Assembly (NCBI GenBank): GCA_012184525.1
Contig: WOFQ01000031.1
Coordinates: forward strand, 186,001 to 250,000
Reading direction: 5' to 3'
Length of the DNA: 64,000 nucleotides
From: Xenoacremonium recifei
Taxonomy: Eukaryota; Ascomycota; Sordariomycetes; Hypocreales; Nectriaceae
The notes under the pieces are model-generated. The model ran no database searches. It was not told the DNA's origin and worked only from the letters and a program-made list of their open reading frames with translations. The stretch's first letter is position 1. Each line of letters opens with the position of its first letter. This document shows positions 23,041 through 34,122 of the stretch, in pieces. The translations under genes and the position numbers were made by a program.

Positions 23041-26000
23041 TTACCTCTTTCGCTGGCGAGCCGCGGAGCTTAGCGAGACGGATGAGGCGGATCTCTCCTT
23101 CGCATTCGTCATCGCAAGCGACACAGGGGTCATCGGCGGAGGAGCAGGAGTGCTTGAGCGCGAGGGGGCTGCGCTTCGGTTGTGCGTCATGTGGGCTTGG
23201 ACAAGGTGGCCAGCAGCGAGAGCACTGCAAAGCGACAGCTCACCGGCAAGGACAGCAGCAGCGATAATTCGGGCCAACCGACGAGCATTCTCTCCAGGGT
23301 TCGTGGGATGAGGGCCTCGGACGCCAAGCATGTCAAGCATGGCGCTCTGGGGCTCCAGGATGGTACCGCCACCCAGAGTGCCGACCTCGAGCGAAGGCAT
23401 CGAGACAGAGATCTGAAGAGCTCCGTTGAGGCTATGAGTAGGTTAGCAGGGTTGGCAGTACATAAATTACGACTCGACACTTACTTCTTCATGATAGTGA
23501 TACAGTTGGCACTCTCGACGACCTGAGCAGGGTCCTGGCCGGTAGCAAGGAAAATAGCGGCAACCAAGTTCGCGGCATGGGCGTTGAAACCACCCACAGA
23601 TCCAGCCATGGCAGAACCGATCAAGTTCTTGGCCACGTTAAGCTCGACCAGGGCATCAACATCACTCTTGAGAACGCTCCTAACAACGTCGGCAGGGATG
23701 ATGGCCTCAGCAACAACACCTTTGCCTCGGCCGTCAATCCAGTTGAGGGCAGCGGGCTTCTTGTCTGTGCAGTAGTTTCCAGACACGGTGATGATTTGCA
23801 TGTCCTCGAAACCCTCGCTAGCCATAACGCTCAGGGCATGCTCCACACCCTTGGAAATCATGTTCATGCCCATAGCATCACCGGTGGTCGTCTTGAACCG
23901 GATGAAGAGATAAGTGCCAGCGAGAGCAGTCTTCATGTGCTGCAGTCGGGCGAATCGGCTGGTTGAGTTGAAAGCCTTCTTCATCACCGACTGACCGGTC
24001 TCGGAGTCCAGCCACAGCTTAGCAGCACCAGCTCGCTCAAGCGTCTCAAAGCCAACGCAGGGACCTCGGGTCATGCCATCTCCAGTAAGGACCGTAACAG
24101 CACCGCCTCCGGAGTTGATAGCCTTGCAGCCTCGGCTGGCACTGGCAACCAAGACACCTTCGGTGGTGGCCATGGGGATAAAGAAACTCTGGCCATCGAT
24201 GACAAGAGGGCCAGCGACACCGACAGGCATAGGCATATAACCAATGACATTCTCGCAGCAAGCGCCAAAGACGCGCTCCCAGTTGTAATTCTCATACGGG
24301 AGCTTGGAGCGCTCGAGAGTGCTAGTGAGATCAGAAGTAGCCTTTGTTCGAGAAATGATAGATCGGCGAATCTTGACGGCACGGGTGAAGTCCTTGAGAG
24401 TTCTCTCGAGAGCATAACCAGGGATCTTGCCACGGAGAGACATGTGGACGATCTCTTCATCGTTCATGGTATGAGCTTGCTTCTCGGCCAGAAGTCTGTC
24501 GAGCTCCGCGTCACTTCGCTTGGGAGCAGCAGCTGATCGGATCTTGGTCATGGAGAGTGCATCCGTTTCATCGTCGGTGGCAGCAGGGGTGCTCGGCTCA
24601 GTACGCTGGGGAGTAGGAGGGACATACTCGCCCAGAGGAAGCATGGTGGAGCTCGTGTCGTTGAACTTCTCAGCGCGGGCCAGCTCGTTCCGGTCAATCT
24701 GGTGATCGGGAAGGTTGGGATCCTTAATCCCCCAGCGAGCAACATTGAAGAGATAGCCGTTGAGACCAATGCTGAGGGCAAGGGCGGCGACAATCCACTT
24801 GGAGAGGACGGGATCCTCAAGACTGCTGAGCAACCCACCAACCATGCGGCCGCCGACACCATAGCCGTTCAGAGGACCAAAGTTCTCGCCCAAGTCAGCG
24901 GTTCCGTTCAAGGAGGACGAGAGAGCGTAGTGAACTGAGGGATACTCCAGCTCGTACTTGATAGGGGTAAGGACGGTAACAAGGGTCGGTCGGTTGTTAA
25001 TCTTGGCAGCGGCCAGGATGGCGTCCAAGCCCTTGGATGCAACCTTGAAAGGATCGACGGGGAGCGACGAGGCGACGCCACTGAGTCCACCGAGTCCACC
25101 GAAACCGCCAGCCCAAGATCGAATGCTGGAAAGCGAGCTCGGGTTGCGCAATGGGATGCTGACCAAGTTGATGAGATTGACCAACACAAAGCCCGAGATC
25201 ATAAGCACCTTGAACTTGGGGATGCTGCTGCTCTTACGGCCGAAAAGGTACGACTCGCCATCCCCATTGACGCGGGGCCAATCATCATTGCTCTTGGCGA
25301 CATTTTCGGCAACTCGTCGGCTTACACCGTCATCCTCCAGGGCCATGCGCATGTCAACGTGGCGCTTGATACGGTTGATTTCGAGCTTGATGCTGAGAAT
25401 GGCCGTGTAGAAGGTGAACAGGAGGATGCAGTCGAAGAGAAGCGTCCAGGCAGCCAAGAAGCAGAAGTGCTGGAGACCGCCCTGGACACCAGAAGCAGCG
25501 CCGAGGACGAGGATAACAATCTCCAGGGCATAGTCCCGGATGATCTCGTAGCCCTTGTCCTTGATGGCGGCGGAAACGGCGTACTGGATGACATTCTGCA
25601 TAGCGCGCTCGGGAGACTTCTTGCCGGACTTGGAGTTTTGCATCTGGATACGGCGGTGCTCGATAGCGTGCGACATGACGGCGCGAGTGAGAACGATGTT
25701 CTTCTCGAAGCCAATGGTGACAACCAGAAAAGGCAGACCCTCAGAGAGCAGAATTACGCTGATGGGAACTCCCAGGTTCGTCGTGACAGCCAGACCAAAC
25801 AGGAAGGCAAACACCGAAGAGAACAGGGTGCAGACACCAAGCCAGAAGTTAGAGCCCATGCGTCGCATAGAGAGGAAGAGCGAGACGAAAGTCAAATGCA
25901 TGGCGATGTAGCCCAGGAGCATAATGACAATGTCCAATGTCTCGGCGTTCTTAAGAAGATCGAGAAACTCGGACCAAGCGTTGCTTGCGTACTGCACAAT

Positions 26001-26657
26001 CGAGTTTTGCGTGTTGACCTTGGCAGCCTTCATGATCCAGGTCTTCTTCTCTCGGCCGTGCGACGTCTCGATCTCCTCGGCATTCTCGTTGGGGATCTCC
26101 TGGGCAGCGGCGAGGAACTCGGGGCCCTCCTTGTATGGCAGCGCATAGGCAAGAACACTATCTTGCGCGTAGGTCGTGAAGGTATTCTCGGTCGAGGGGA
26201 GAGGCGTGATCGAAAGGTTCTCGGGGATCGGAACGGCATGCGGGAGAGGCGCGGTGCTGGGCGACTCGTCCGAGAGGGTATCCGGGAAAACGAAGGTCAG
26301 AAGCGCGAGGTGGTCGGTGCCAGCAACGTCAGCGGCATCCTGCTCCACGCTCTGCCACTTCCACTGGGTATCAGGACCGGCGAGCAGAGCTCGACTGCCC
26401 TCGGTCAGGGACGACCAATCGGCCTTGCCCGCGTTGGAAGTCCCCACGGCGACGTCGAAGAAGCTCTCCTGAAGCAGTCCGACATACGACGTGCTCGCCA
26501 GCACAGCAACAACCACGACAGTATGAATTGGGTGCGAGCAGGCCAGCTTTGAGAGGAACTGGACCAGCGGCGTGAGCTTCTTGTTCATCCATGAGGGCGT
26601 GGTGTTCTTCTCGGCGGGCGCCTCCCCGCGGAAGCGACTTGGAAGGAATGAAGCCAT
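23041..26657 (-). CDS. HMG1: HMG-CoA reductase with sterol-sensing domain
   Basis: ER membrane enzyme that reduces HMG-CoA to mevalonate with two NADPH, the committed step to ergosterol and other isoprenoids; 1187 residues. Exons 26657-23485 and 23431-23041; the intron is 53 nt and gives IMKNLNGALQISVSMPS across the joint. The N-terminal half has about eight membrane segments including the sterol-sensing region (roughly residues 230-410). The catalytic half carries ENVIGYMPMPVGVAGP (from residue 802), the catalytic Glu in ATTEG, Lys in DKKPAAL, Asp in GQDPAQ, the NADPH motif TGDAMGMNM and the C-terminal His (GHLVQAHMTHNR). ATG 26657 is chosen (ACCATGG, then MASFLPSRFRG). An upstream in-frame ATG at 26783 falls inside a leader intron. 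Confidence 0.95.
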
Positions 26658-26752
26658 GGTTTCGACAGGGCTGGGTTCGGGTTCGAGAAAGGTGACTCGG
26701 CGACGACTACGACGACATTGGGGTTCTAGGCTCGGTCTGGGTCTTTCGTGAT

Positions 26753-26917
26753 CTATACAGACGTGTAAGTCAGGGACCGCCATGGCGTTTCTTGCAGCTC
26801 AGGGTCTTTCGCGCCGCAGGGCAGAGACATGGCATGAGACAACGGAGAAAAGCAGAGACAGGACAGGACAGGGATTGAGGATACGTCGTCTGACGATATC
26901 CAGGACCGGAAACTTAC
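26753..26917 (-). promoter_or_regulatory. 5' leader intron of HMG-CoA reductase
   Basis: On the coding strand a GTAAGTTT donor at 26917, a CTGAC branch element and a TATAG acceptor at 26753 define a 165-nt intron ending 95 bp before the start codon. The intron contains ATG 26783, which is in frame with the enzyme. Confidence 0.6.
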
Positions 26918-29671
26918 ACTAGATTTGACTTCTGCCTCGAGCTGGTGGCCACGCGCGTGAAGAGCAGAAAAGGAGGGGCGTCTCTGGCGTCTTTGTCTCC
27001 GGCTCGTTGAGGAGAGGAGAGGAGGGTGTGACGGGAGGCAGAGAACAATCGCAATTGGCGGCCAAAGCGTGCTCGCGGACAATAGCAAACGGGCGAGGCG
27101 GCAGGCGAGGTCACGCACGAGGCGATTCGCAGGGGCTGACGCTTCTCGTGGACTCCTTTTTAGGCGTGATGGCGGAGGGAGGATGGAGGAAGCCTGGACT
27201 GAAAGATGGGAAGCTAAACTTCGGAGGAGGGCCAAGCTTGGCTGGAGCCATCCATCTCATCCCATCCCATCCCATGAAATTGCGGCGGGCAGGCGCGACC
27301 AGCAGAAAAAAAAACAGGGTCCCTGTCAAAAAGCCCCAATGGCAAGCCGATGTTGGGCCGACCCAAAGGCGGTGACGGGAAAGGTTGCAGTGGAGGGAGG
27401 CCCTGTAAATGCGCTGTCAGAGCCCTGGAGGGGCAGCTGCAGCACGCGTTACAGGGGGCGGGCAAGAACGTGGGCGGGCGTCGGTTAGGGTGAGACCTGC
27501 AGCTCGGCGCGGGACTCTTGCTAGCGGCTGTATCTGATTATCGCAGTGCGCTATCGCGCCCCGTCTTCTTATTCTTTTTCGCTCTGGTAGGGGACCATCC
27601 CGTCCATCACATTTCGTTATCGCCCCTGGATTCCAACCGCTTCACGGATCACTACTGCGTCTGGCCAGCACGAATTCCAGTTTCTGTGACAGAAAAGTCG
27701 GCAGCGGCAAGGGCCTTGATGCATGGGTCAGGGCCAGAGTCCGGCCTGAGCTTGTTTGCTCTGCCATCTCGTCCCATCCCAGCCCCTACGCCATAAACGC
27801 GGAGAAGACTTTTCACAACCAGGGAGACTCAAGATCTTCGCTGATTATTCTCGACAGCTACAGACCTCATCTCACTTACATCCAAAGCCCTGCATGTCCT
27901 CACCGGTCCCAGGCCATCACGGTGCATCCCCCATGCCTCATCCGCTATCAATGGCACAAAAGTCTTCGCCAGCAACCCCAACAAGATCATGATCAGATCC
28001 CTGTTGATCATGTCCCGGTCCCCTCCTAGCGGCAGACTAAGAAAACCCGCAACGTCTCTCTCTCCAAGAATTGATGCGCCTCCCCCACCTCGGCTCCAAG
28101 CCCAGCAGCAGGGGTTGAGTCTTCAGAAGCCTCTCCCACTGGCGCAGACTTTCTAGTTGCTGATCCCCATCTGTGCGACGCGCATCGCCAGGGGATTGAC
28201 ACTCTGCCGGCGCATGCGTTGTCATGATGTTCCTTCGGTGAGCCTGCATGCGTATACATGCCGTCTAGTGAAGTGATAGATAACAAAGACACTCTGCCAT
28301 AGAGGCATTCCAGCTCGGTCAGCTCCGTCTGCGTCAGCAAGATCAGCAGCCACCGAAGAACGCCCTCTCTCGGTCCAGCATTGAGATGTTTCTTCGGAAT
28401 CCGAGTGTGATCCGCAGTGGACTCGCAATGCCCTCAAAAGCCGCACCTGAAAAGCGATTTCGGAGACGCTCTTGGCTTGAAGACACATCGTCAGCTGCGA
28501 TATATTTCCCGTGTTGGAAGTCAGCCCGGACAGCCCGTTTCGCGGAGTAAGACGGCACGGATGAGGCGGCCGGTAGTCGACGAATCCCCCATAAGATGCT
28601 GACACTCCCGCCTCTTGTGACGATCAAAGCCACCTTCGCTGAGCTGAACGGCTCCTCCTGCGCATCATTTTGCGACAGCCTGGCCAGCATCAACCCAGGA
28701 GGCAGCAGGCAGAGGCGCATCGGGGTTGACGAACTATCTTCAACTTGCATGTCCTAGCCCATCCTCCCGTGCCAATCCCGTGCCAGATCATCAACCACCA
28801 TTCCCTCTCATGGCTGAGACGATTGCTAGTCTACCATCCATCTGAGCATCCTGTCCTCTTAAAGCAAAGGCAAAGATACGACTACGCTCGATGTCGTCGT
28901 CATAGAGACTGCCCTCTTGCATCTTCAAAACCTCCGAGTTGATGGTGTACTGTCGGGACGTCATCAGTGCACGTGGTTTTCGCATCAATATTCGCTTCGT
29001 TATCAAGCGCCTCGTATTCGTACCTTTTGACAGCTAGACCCCTGTTTTAGTGAAGATGCCAGACTCCCGTCCAATCTCCCCAGCTTCGATACCCTGGATA
29101 AGCAAGCGGTGGCCTTTGTTTCCCCGGATTCTAAACGGCGAAATCACGTCGATTTTGCTAGCACTAAAAGGGTATTTATCAGGCAGTCAATTGAACCGCG
29201 TAGAATCGACAGCCCAAGCTCAAAGCGTCATCAAGAAATCGTGTCGCGGGGTCCCAGTGCGTGTTTTGGAAGTTCTCAGTGTGTCTCTCATCACCCTGAG
29301 AAGCTCTTGAATTCTGATGCATATCGCAGAAATTTCTGTAAAATTCTCTTGGTCTGTGAACATCAAATCTTGACCAGACAAAGCCACCCTGATCATTCCA
29401 CTAGAGCTCATCAGTTAGCCAGCATTTTGTGCCTAGCTACCCTAGAGCTCCCAGCGAAACTTGACGCCCTTTGCTCCTGTCTCGTTCTGAAGTTCAATCA
29501 TGTCTTTCGCCTTCCTGCAAAAAACCTTTAATGAGAGAAAGTGCATTCCGCCACACAGAATAGATCATTGTTGATATCGTGACTGTGTTCAATAACAACG
29601 AGCTTCCATCAACTCTTTCTGGCAAAGAAGCAACGAACGTTTTTCTAGTATTGCATCACCAAACAGCCCGT
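26918..29671. other. 2.7 kb gene-poor region
   Basis: GC-rich from 26950 to 27500, probably the HMG-CoA reductase leader and promoter, with a short CCCAT repeat near 27255-27275. Leftward frames at 28026-28340, 28222-28605 and 28343-28750 overlap one another and have no recognisable features. No gene supported. Confidence 0.4.
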
Positions 29672-30435
29672 ATGGATTCCATTCTTTCTACCTTGATCAA
29701 GTTCATCTTGGCTATACTTGGCTACACTGCTTGGCGATCTCGTCGCGTACTTTATTTACTGGTCAATTACCTCGCGAGAATGGGCATCGCTCTCTTCCGC
29801 TCGTCGACGGCATCCCCAGGACCAGCAGGGCCATCGGAAGGATCATCGAGGCCGCCCGGAGACACCAACAGTTCCGACGCCGCATCAGAGCTTTCCATAA
29901 TCTTTAGTCTTGTTGTTATCCTGCCGTTCCAAAACAATGCATCGGGATTAATGAAGCATATGGTGAGTTGCCTGACCTCTACCGCTGCTCGAGGCTCAAA
30001 GTCGCCAGGCCCTGGCGTTGCTCAAGATAATGGAAACCGAATGTGTCAAGCCAAGCGGTGAGAGCTACGTCCGTGGAGTCAACAAGAGTCGGAATGTTTG
30101 GACCCGTCAAAACCGTCGCTCCTTTATGGATGATTACGTTGAGGTAAGTGTGACTCAATTCCCCCCAGACAACCGGGAGACCTTAGCTGACGATCTAACA
30201 TTAGGAGACACACGCCTTCGTCATCGATTTTGATACACGGGAAGATCGCAACCATTGGCTCTATAACGACGGCTACACACAAACGTTTTTCAGATGCTAT
30301 ATGCCAATCCTGGTCGGGGAGCCAATGGTTCTGGAGTTGGAACGGCACGAAGGACCGCAAGACCAGCCACAAGGCCTGCCCGAGCTCGGGACGAGCGACA
30401 CGGCGAGCGAAACGAGATCGGAGAGCACTGATTGA
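29672..30435 (+). CDS. Small membrane-anchored hypothetical protein
   Basis: Three-exon model of 218 residues: 29672-29962, 30009-30143, 30205-30435; introns of 46 and 61 nt with GTGAGT and GTAAGT donors keep phase. The N-terminus is hydrophobic (ILSTLIKFILAILGYTAW and VLYLLVNYLARMGIALF), suggesting one or two membrane helices, followed by a Ser/Pro/Gly linker. The last two exons look strongly coding (SYVRGVNKSRNVWTRQNRR; FVIDFDTREDRNHWLYNDGY; FRCYMPILVGEPMVLELE) and end in an acidic Ser/Thr tail. The family is not recognised. The first exon is less certain, since another frame across 29718-29900 is also open. Confidence 0.55.
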
Positions 30436-32115
30436 GACCAGTTTCCCCGCCGATTGAGAAGATGAGCATATCTTTGGTATCATGATTTGCCGGCGAGAGA
30501 CACAGCGGTACCAGGGACATCTTCGCGGCTTGGAACATGTTTTGCAACCTCACGTTGTATCAGCGCATGCTTGAGCAGTTGCGTTATGTTTTAAGATAGC
30601 GAAATACCCGTATTCCCTCTATATTTCACGTGTCGCTACGTCTCATGGTGTGAAAGACCGAATGAGCTCCGGAGCTCCGGCGCCCCAGAAATCCGGGGAC
30701 GGCCGGTCCCGGGCGTTTACGCACGAATGCCGGGGCTATAATACCCTTATCGAGCGCTCGGGTGATGCCATCCAAGTTCGCTTATACCCAAAAACTCCAA
30801 TAATCACGATGTATGATTCGAGGGAGATTTCGGCTGCGGCACGCGGTGAGGGAAATGTTGAACAGTGAGCAAGATGAGGTTGTCTAAGTGGATCGTCAAT
30901 TTGATCCTCCCGTCGGCGTCCCCAGTTCAGACCCTGTAAGGCGGCTTTGGTCTTTACCACATGATGGAATTTCTAGAATGCCATCTGAGGTTTTGCATGT
31001 TGCGGAAGCAGATTAGAAAGCGGGAGTAGCGTTGACACAAAGGGATCTAGCTGACGACTGTCAGGTGCTACGAGATGAGGTCTACTCGATACGCCAGGCG
31101 TGAAATGATGCATCATCGTCAGGTTGCAACTCCATTTCTCTGTTTCAGACTTCAGATTCTTCCGCTTGTTTCGACATACTTTGTCCCTAATGGCGCATGA
31201 GGAGTAATGTATCATTGATCTTGGAGCTCAGATTATGCTGACCCATCGACAGCATTCAGTCCGGGGGTTGAGCCCTCAATAAAGGATATTATCTCCATGG
31301 ACCAAGCTCAACAATGAGGCTGAAGATGTCATACTTGCTTCTATCTGTGCTTTAGCGATAAGAAAAGAGACGTTTCTATACACCCCGTTCATGCCGAAAA
31401 GCAAATAGCCGGCGCTTTAGCCAGAGACAACGCGCTGCAAAGCCTCGCATGTCTCAGCCCGGGCGGGAGGCTCAACAGTGTATCACATCTCAGAAACCAC
31501 AAACCAACAGAGAAACACCATAAATGTCTCGCATACGATACAACAGCCACCCGGAGCCGTTCCGCCGGAGCTCGAACTGCAGCGCAACGGCCCGCTTCCG
31601 ATGGACGGCCGGCCCACCCGGAGCATCCCCCCCTGAGGACCTGGAGGACGCCCATCATACGATGCCGATTCTGAGGCCTACTACGTCGTAGTCTCCCGAC
31701 GATTCCATAAAAATGACGCCAGGACCTGGACGGGATCCGAGTCAGCGGCCGTGCTGGCGTCGATTGGTCGTCGAGGCCAGAGAAGCGTCCTCCGTGATCG
31801 AGGCAAAGCAAATTTTTTCTCTTCTTTGTGGTATGACTTAAAGTTCGAGACGGCCTCTCGATCTCATATATCTTGAAAAACGCACTAGGACGCTAATCCG
31901 GGGCACAACAAGCGCGGCGCCGCCATGGAGCTGTGATGAACCCGCTCTCGTTTTTGGCTGTCATCGAATCGAGCCTGTCTGTGACAACTCAACAACGCCA
32001 ACAACACTAGGGATCAACAAGGGACCCCTTCTCGCCTCTGCTGTGCCGTTCCGTTGCTCTCCCAGCGATCCCACTACATCTGGCCTAGACCGCATCCTCC
32101 GAACTTCCCTCCGGC
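30436..32115. other. 1.7 kb intergenic region
   Basis: Contains GC-rich islands with palindromic CCGG-type sequence (30660-30720 and 31560-31640) and otherwise no convincing coding signal. A 55-codon frame near 31524 is too short to call. Probably the promoter of the oleate-hydratase-like gene. Confidence 0.4.
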
Positions 32116-33905
32116 ATGGATAAAGACAACCCGCTCCCACCACCCGGTGCTCGTGAAAACACCGCCGAAACCTCTTCCGGAGCCGTCTCCGGACCTCCTC
32201 GGCCGCCGTCCGACTCCACCGCCGGCTCACCACATGTCTGGCTCGTCGGCGGCGGTATCGCCTCCCTCGCGGCAGCCGTCTATCTCCTGGACGACGCCCA
32301 TGTGCCCGGCGACCACATCCACATCCTCGAGGCCTCTCAGAAGCCCGGCGGCTCCATTGCGGCGCTCTCGACACCCTCCTGGGAGGCCGGTTACCGGGTC
32401 TCAGCCATTCGAAAGCTGAGTCTGACGTACCGTTGCCTTTATGGCATGCTGGCCAAGGTGCCGGCAGACTCGGGGCACGAGACGTTGGCAGAAAAGCTGA
32501 ACCGCTACAATGCGGCGCGCAAGAAGCTGGGCCCGAGCGGCACGAGGCTTGTAAGGCAAGGCATGGATGAGAAGGGTCGTGAGGTGCCGGAAGCTGTGGA
32601 TGTGAGCACCATGGGACTGAGCGTCAAGAACCAGTGCGATCTGATGCGTGTGGTACTCGAGACGGAGGACGAATTCGAGGGCATGGAGATCCAGGGCTGC
32701 TTTGCGCCTGATTTCTTCGAGACGAACTTCTGGGATCTGTGGTCATCGCTGAACCGGTTTCACCCCTGGTGCAGCGCCATTGAGTTCCGAAGATACCTGC
32801 ACCGGTTCCTGCATGAGTTTCCTAATATGGGCACGTTGTCAGGTGTTGAGCAGGCGCCTGAAGACGATTTCCAGGCAATTATAAAGCCCCTGTCACAGTA
32901 TCTCAAGGCAATGGATGTTGAGTTTCGCCACGGTGAGTGCTCATTCGTACCCCTAGCTAAGTATGGTGTAAACTAATGTTGAGATGTGTAGGAATACAAG
33001 TCAATGGCCTAGAATTTAAAGACGAAGTCGACGGCACCTTCAGAGTCACAGGTCTCAACGCAAAAGACCATGGCATAGAAACACGTATTCCCCTCGGCCC
33101 TGATGACAAGGTCCTCCTTACTCTCGGCGCCCTCACCTCCGGTATGGGCTATGGCGGCAACGACAAGCCGCCCCCAATCATGGAGCTCCGCGACTCTGCC
33201 CCCCACGAACTCGACCCCTCATGGACTTTCTGGGACAAACTCGCTCAGCAGCGACCAGAGACCTTCGGCAACCCCGAAGTCTTCTTCGACCGCCCCTCCA
33301 AGTCTACCTGGCTTTCCTTCACTGTGACGCTGCGCGACCCAGCCTTCTTCGAGCACCTGCGGGCTTGGTCTGGCACTCTTATCGGTGCCATACCGCTCAT
33401 TACTTTCCGCGACTGTCCCTGGATGCTGTCCCTCACACTGCCTCCACAGCCCTACTTCAAGGATCAACCGTCGGATGTTGCTGTCTTCTGGGGCTACGGG
33501 CTCTTCCCAGACCAAGCTGGTCGCCATGTGCACAAGCCCATGTTGTCTTGCACAGGGGAAGAGATCCTCACTGAGCTGCTGAGCCTCATGGCTTACCCTC
33601 TACATCCGACTTTGGAGCGCTCCATAACGATTCCCTGTTTGATGCCGCTCATCGGTAGTCCATTCCTGACGCGTCGCAAGGGAGATCGACCAGACGTGAT
33701 CCCCAAAGATGCCAGAAATCTTGGCCTCATGGGCCAGTTTGTCGAGATTCCCCGTGAAGTCACTTTCACCATGGAATACTCGGTACGATCGGCCCAGATG
33801 GCTGTCTACGGACTCATGGGTGTAGACAAAGTGCCGCCAGGCGTTGAGGGAGAAGAGCATTCGGTGTTAACGCTAGGGTCAGCACTGAAGACTCTTATGA
33901 CCTGA
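32116..33905 (+). CDS. Oleate hydratase (MCRA) family flavoprotein
   Basis: FAD protein of the oleate hydratase family, whose typical members add water across the cis-9 double bond of unsaturated fatty acids. The product is 576 residues. Exons 32116-32932 and 32992-33905; GTGAGT donor, TGTAG acceptor, phase kept. The FAD fold is VWLVGGGIASLAAAVYLL with EASQKPGGS. Family blocks are CFAPDFFETNFWDLWSSLNR, FHPWCSAIEFRRYLHRFLHE and TLGALTSGMGYGG, and near the C-terminus GQFVEIPREVTFTMEYSVRS. Oddity: the loop that is usually RGGRE, with the catalytic Glu, here reads SAIRKLS. Hydratase activity is therefore uncertain. The N-terminal 35 residues are Pro/Ser-rich. It converges with the ethylene-forming-enzyme homologue. 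Confidence 0.88.
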
Positions 33906-34122
33906 CATCTTCCCTCTATTCTACTATTTTTTACGACTTATGGTTTGGAGTTGTCATGTTAGAGGGGATAGGGAAAAGTGGTTTATATCGTACATTTGGG
34001 AAACATGAGTAGAGCAAAGCAGCTTATACTTGCTTTGAAGAAACGACTTCTAAAAACTACGGGGCTTTTTACATACTTTCTAGAATTCAATATCATTTCA
34101 CCCCACAGGAAACACCATAGAA

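Noticed and set aside
26657..26783. Using ATG 26783 as the HMG-CoA reductase start
   Set aside because: It lies inside a leader intron with strong donor, branch and acceptor; the extension has atypical Arg-rich composition.
28026..28750. Three overlapping leftward frames
   Set aside because: They compete for the same DNA in different frames and none has splice signals or recognisable protein.
31389..31811. 140-codon leftward frame and a 55-codon rightward frame near 31524
   Set aside because: GC-rich sequence where long chance frames are expected; Arg/Cys-rich composition without domains.
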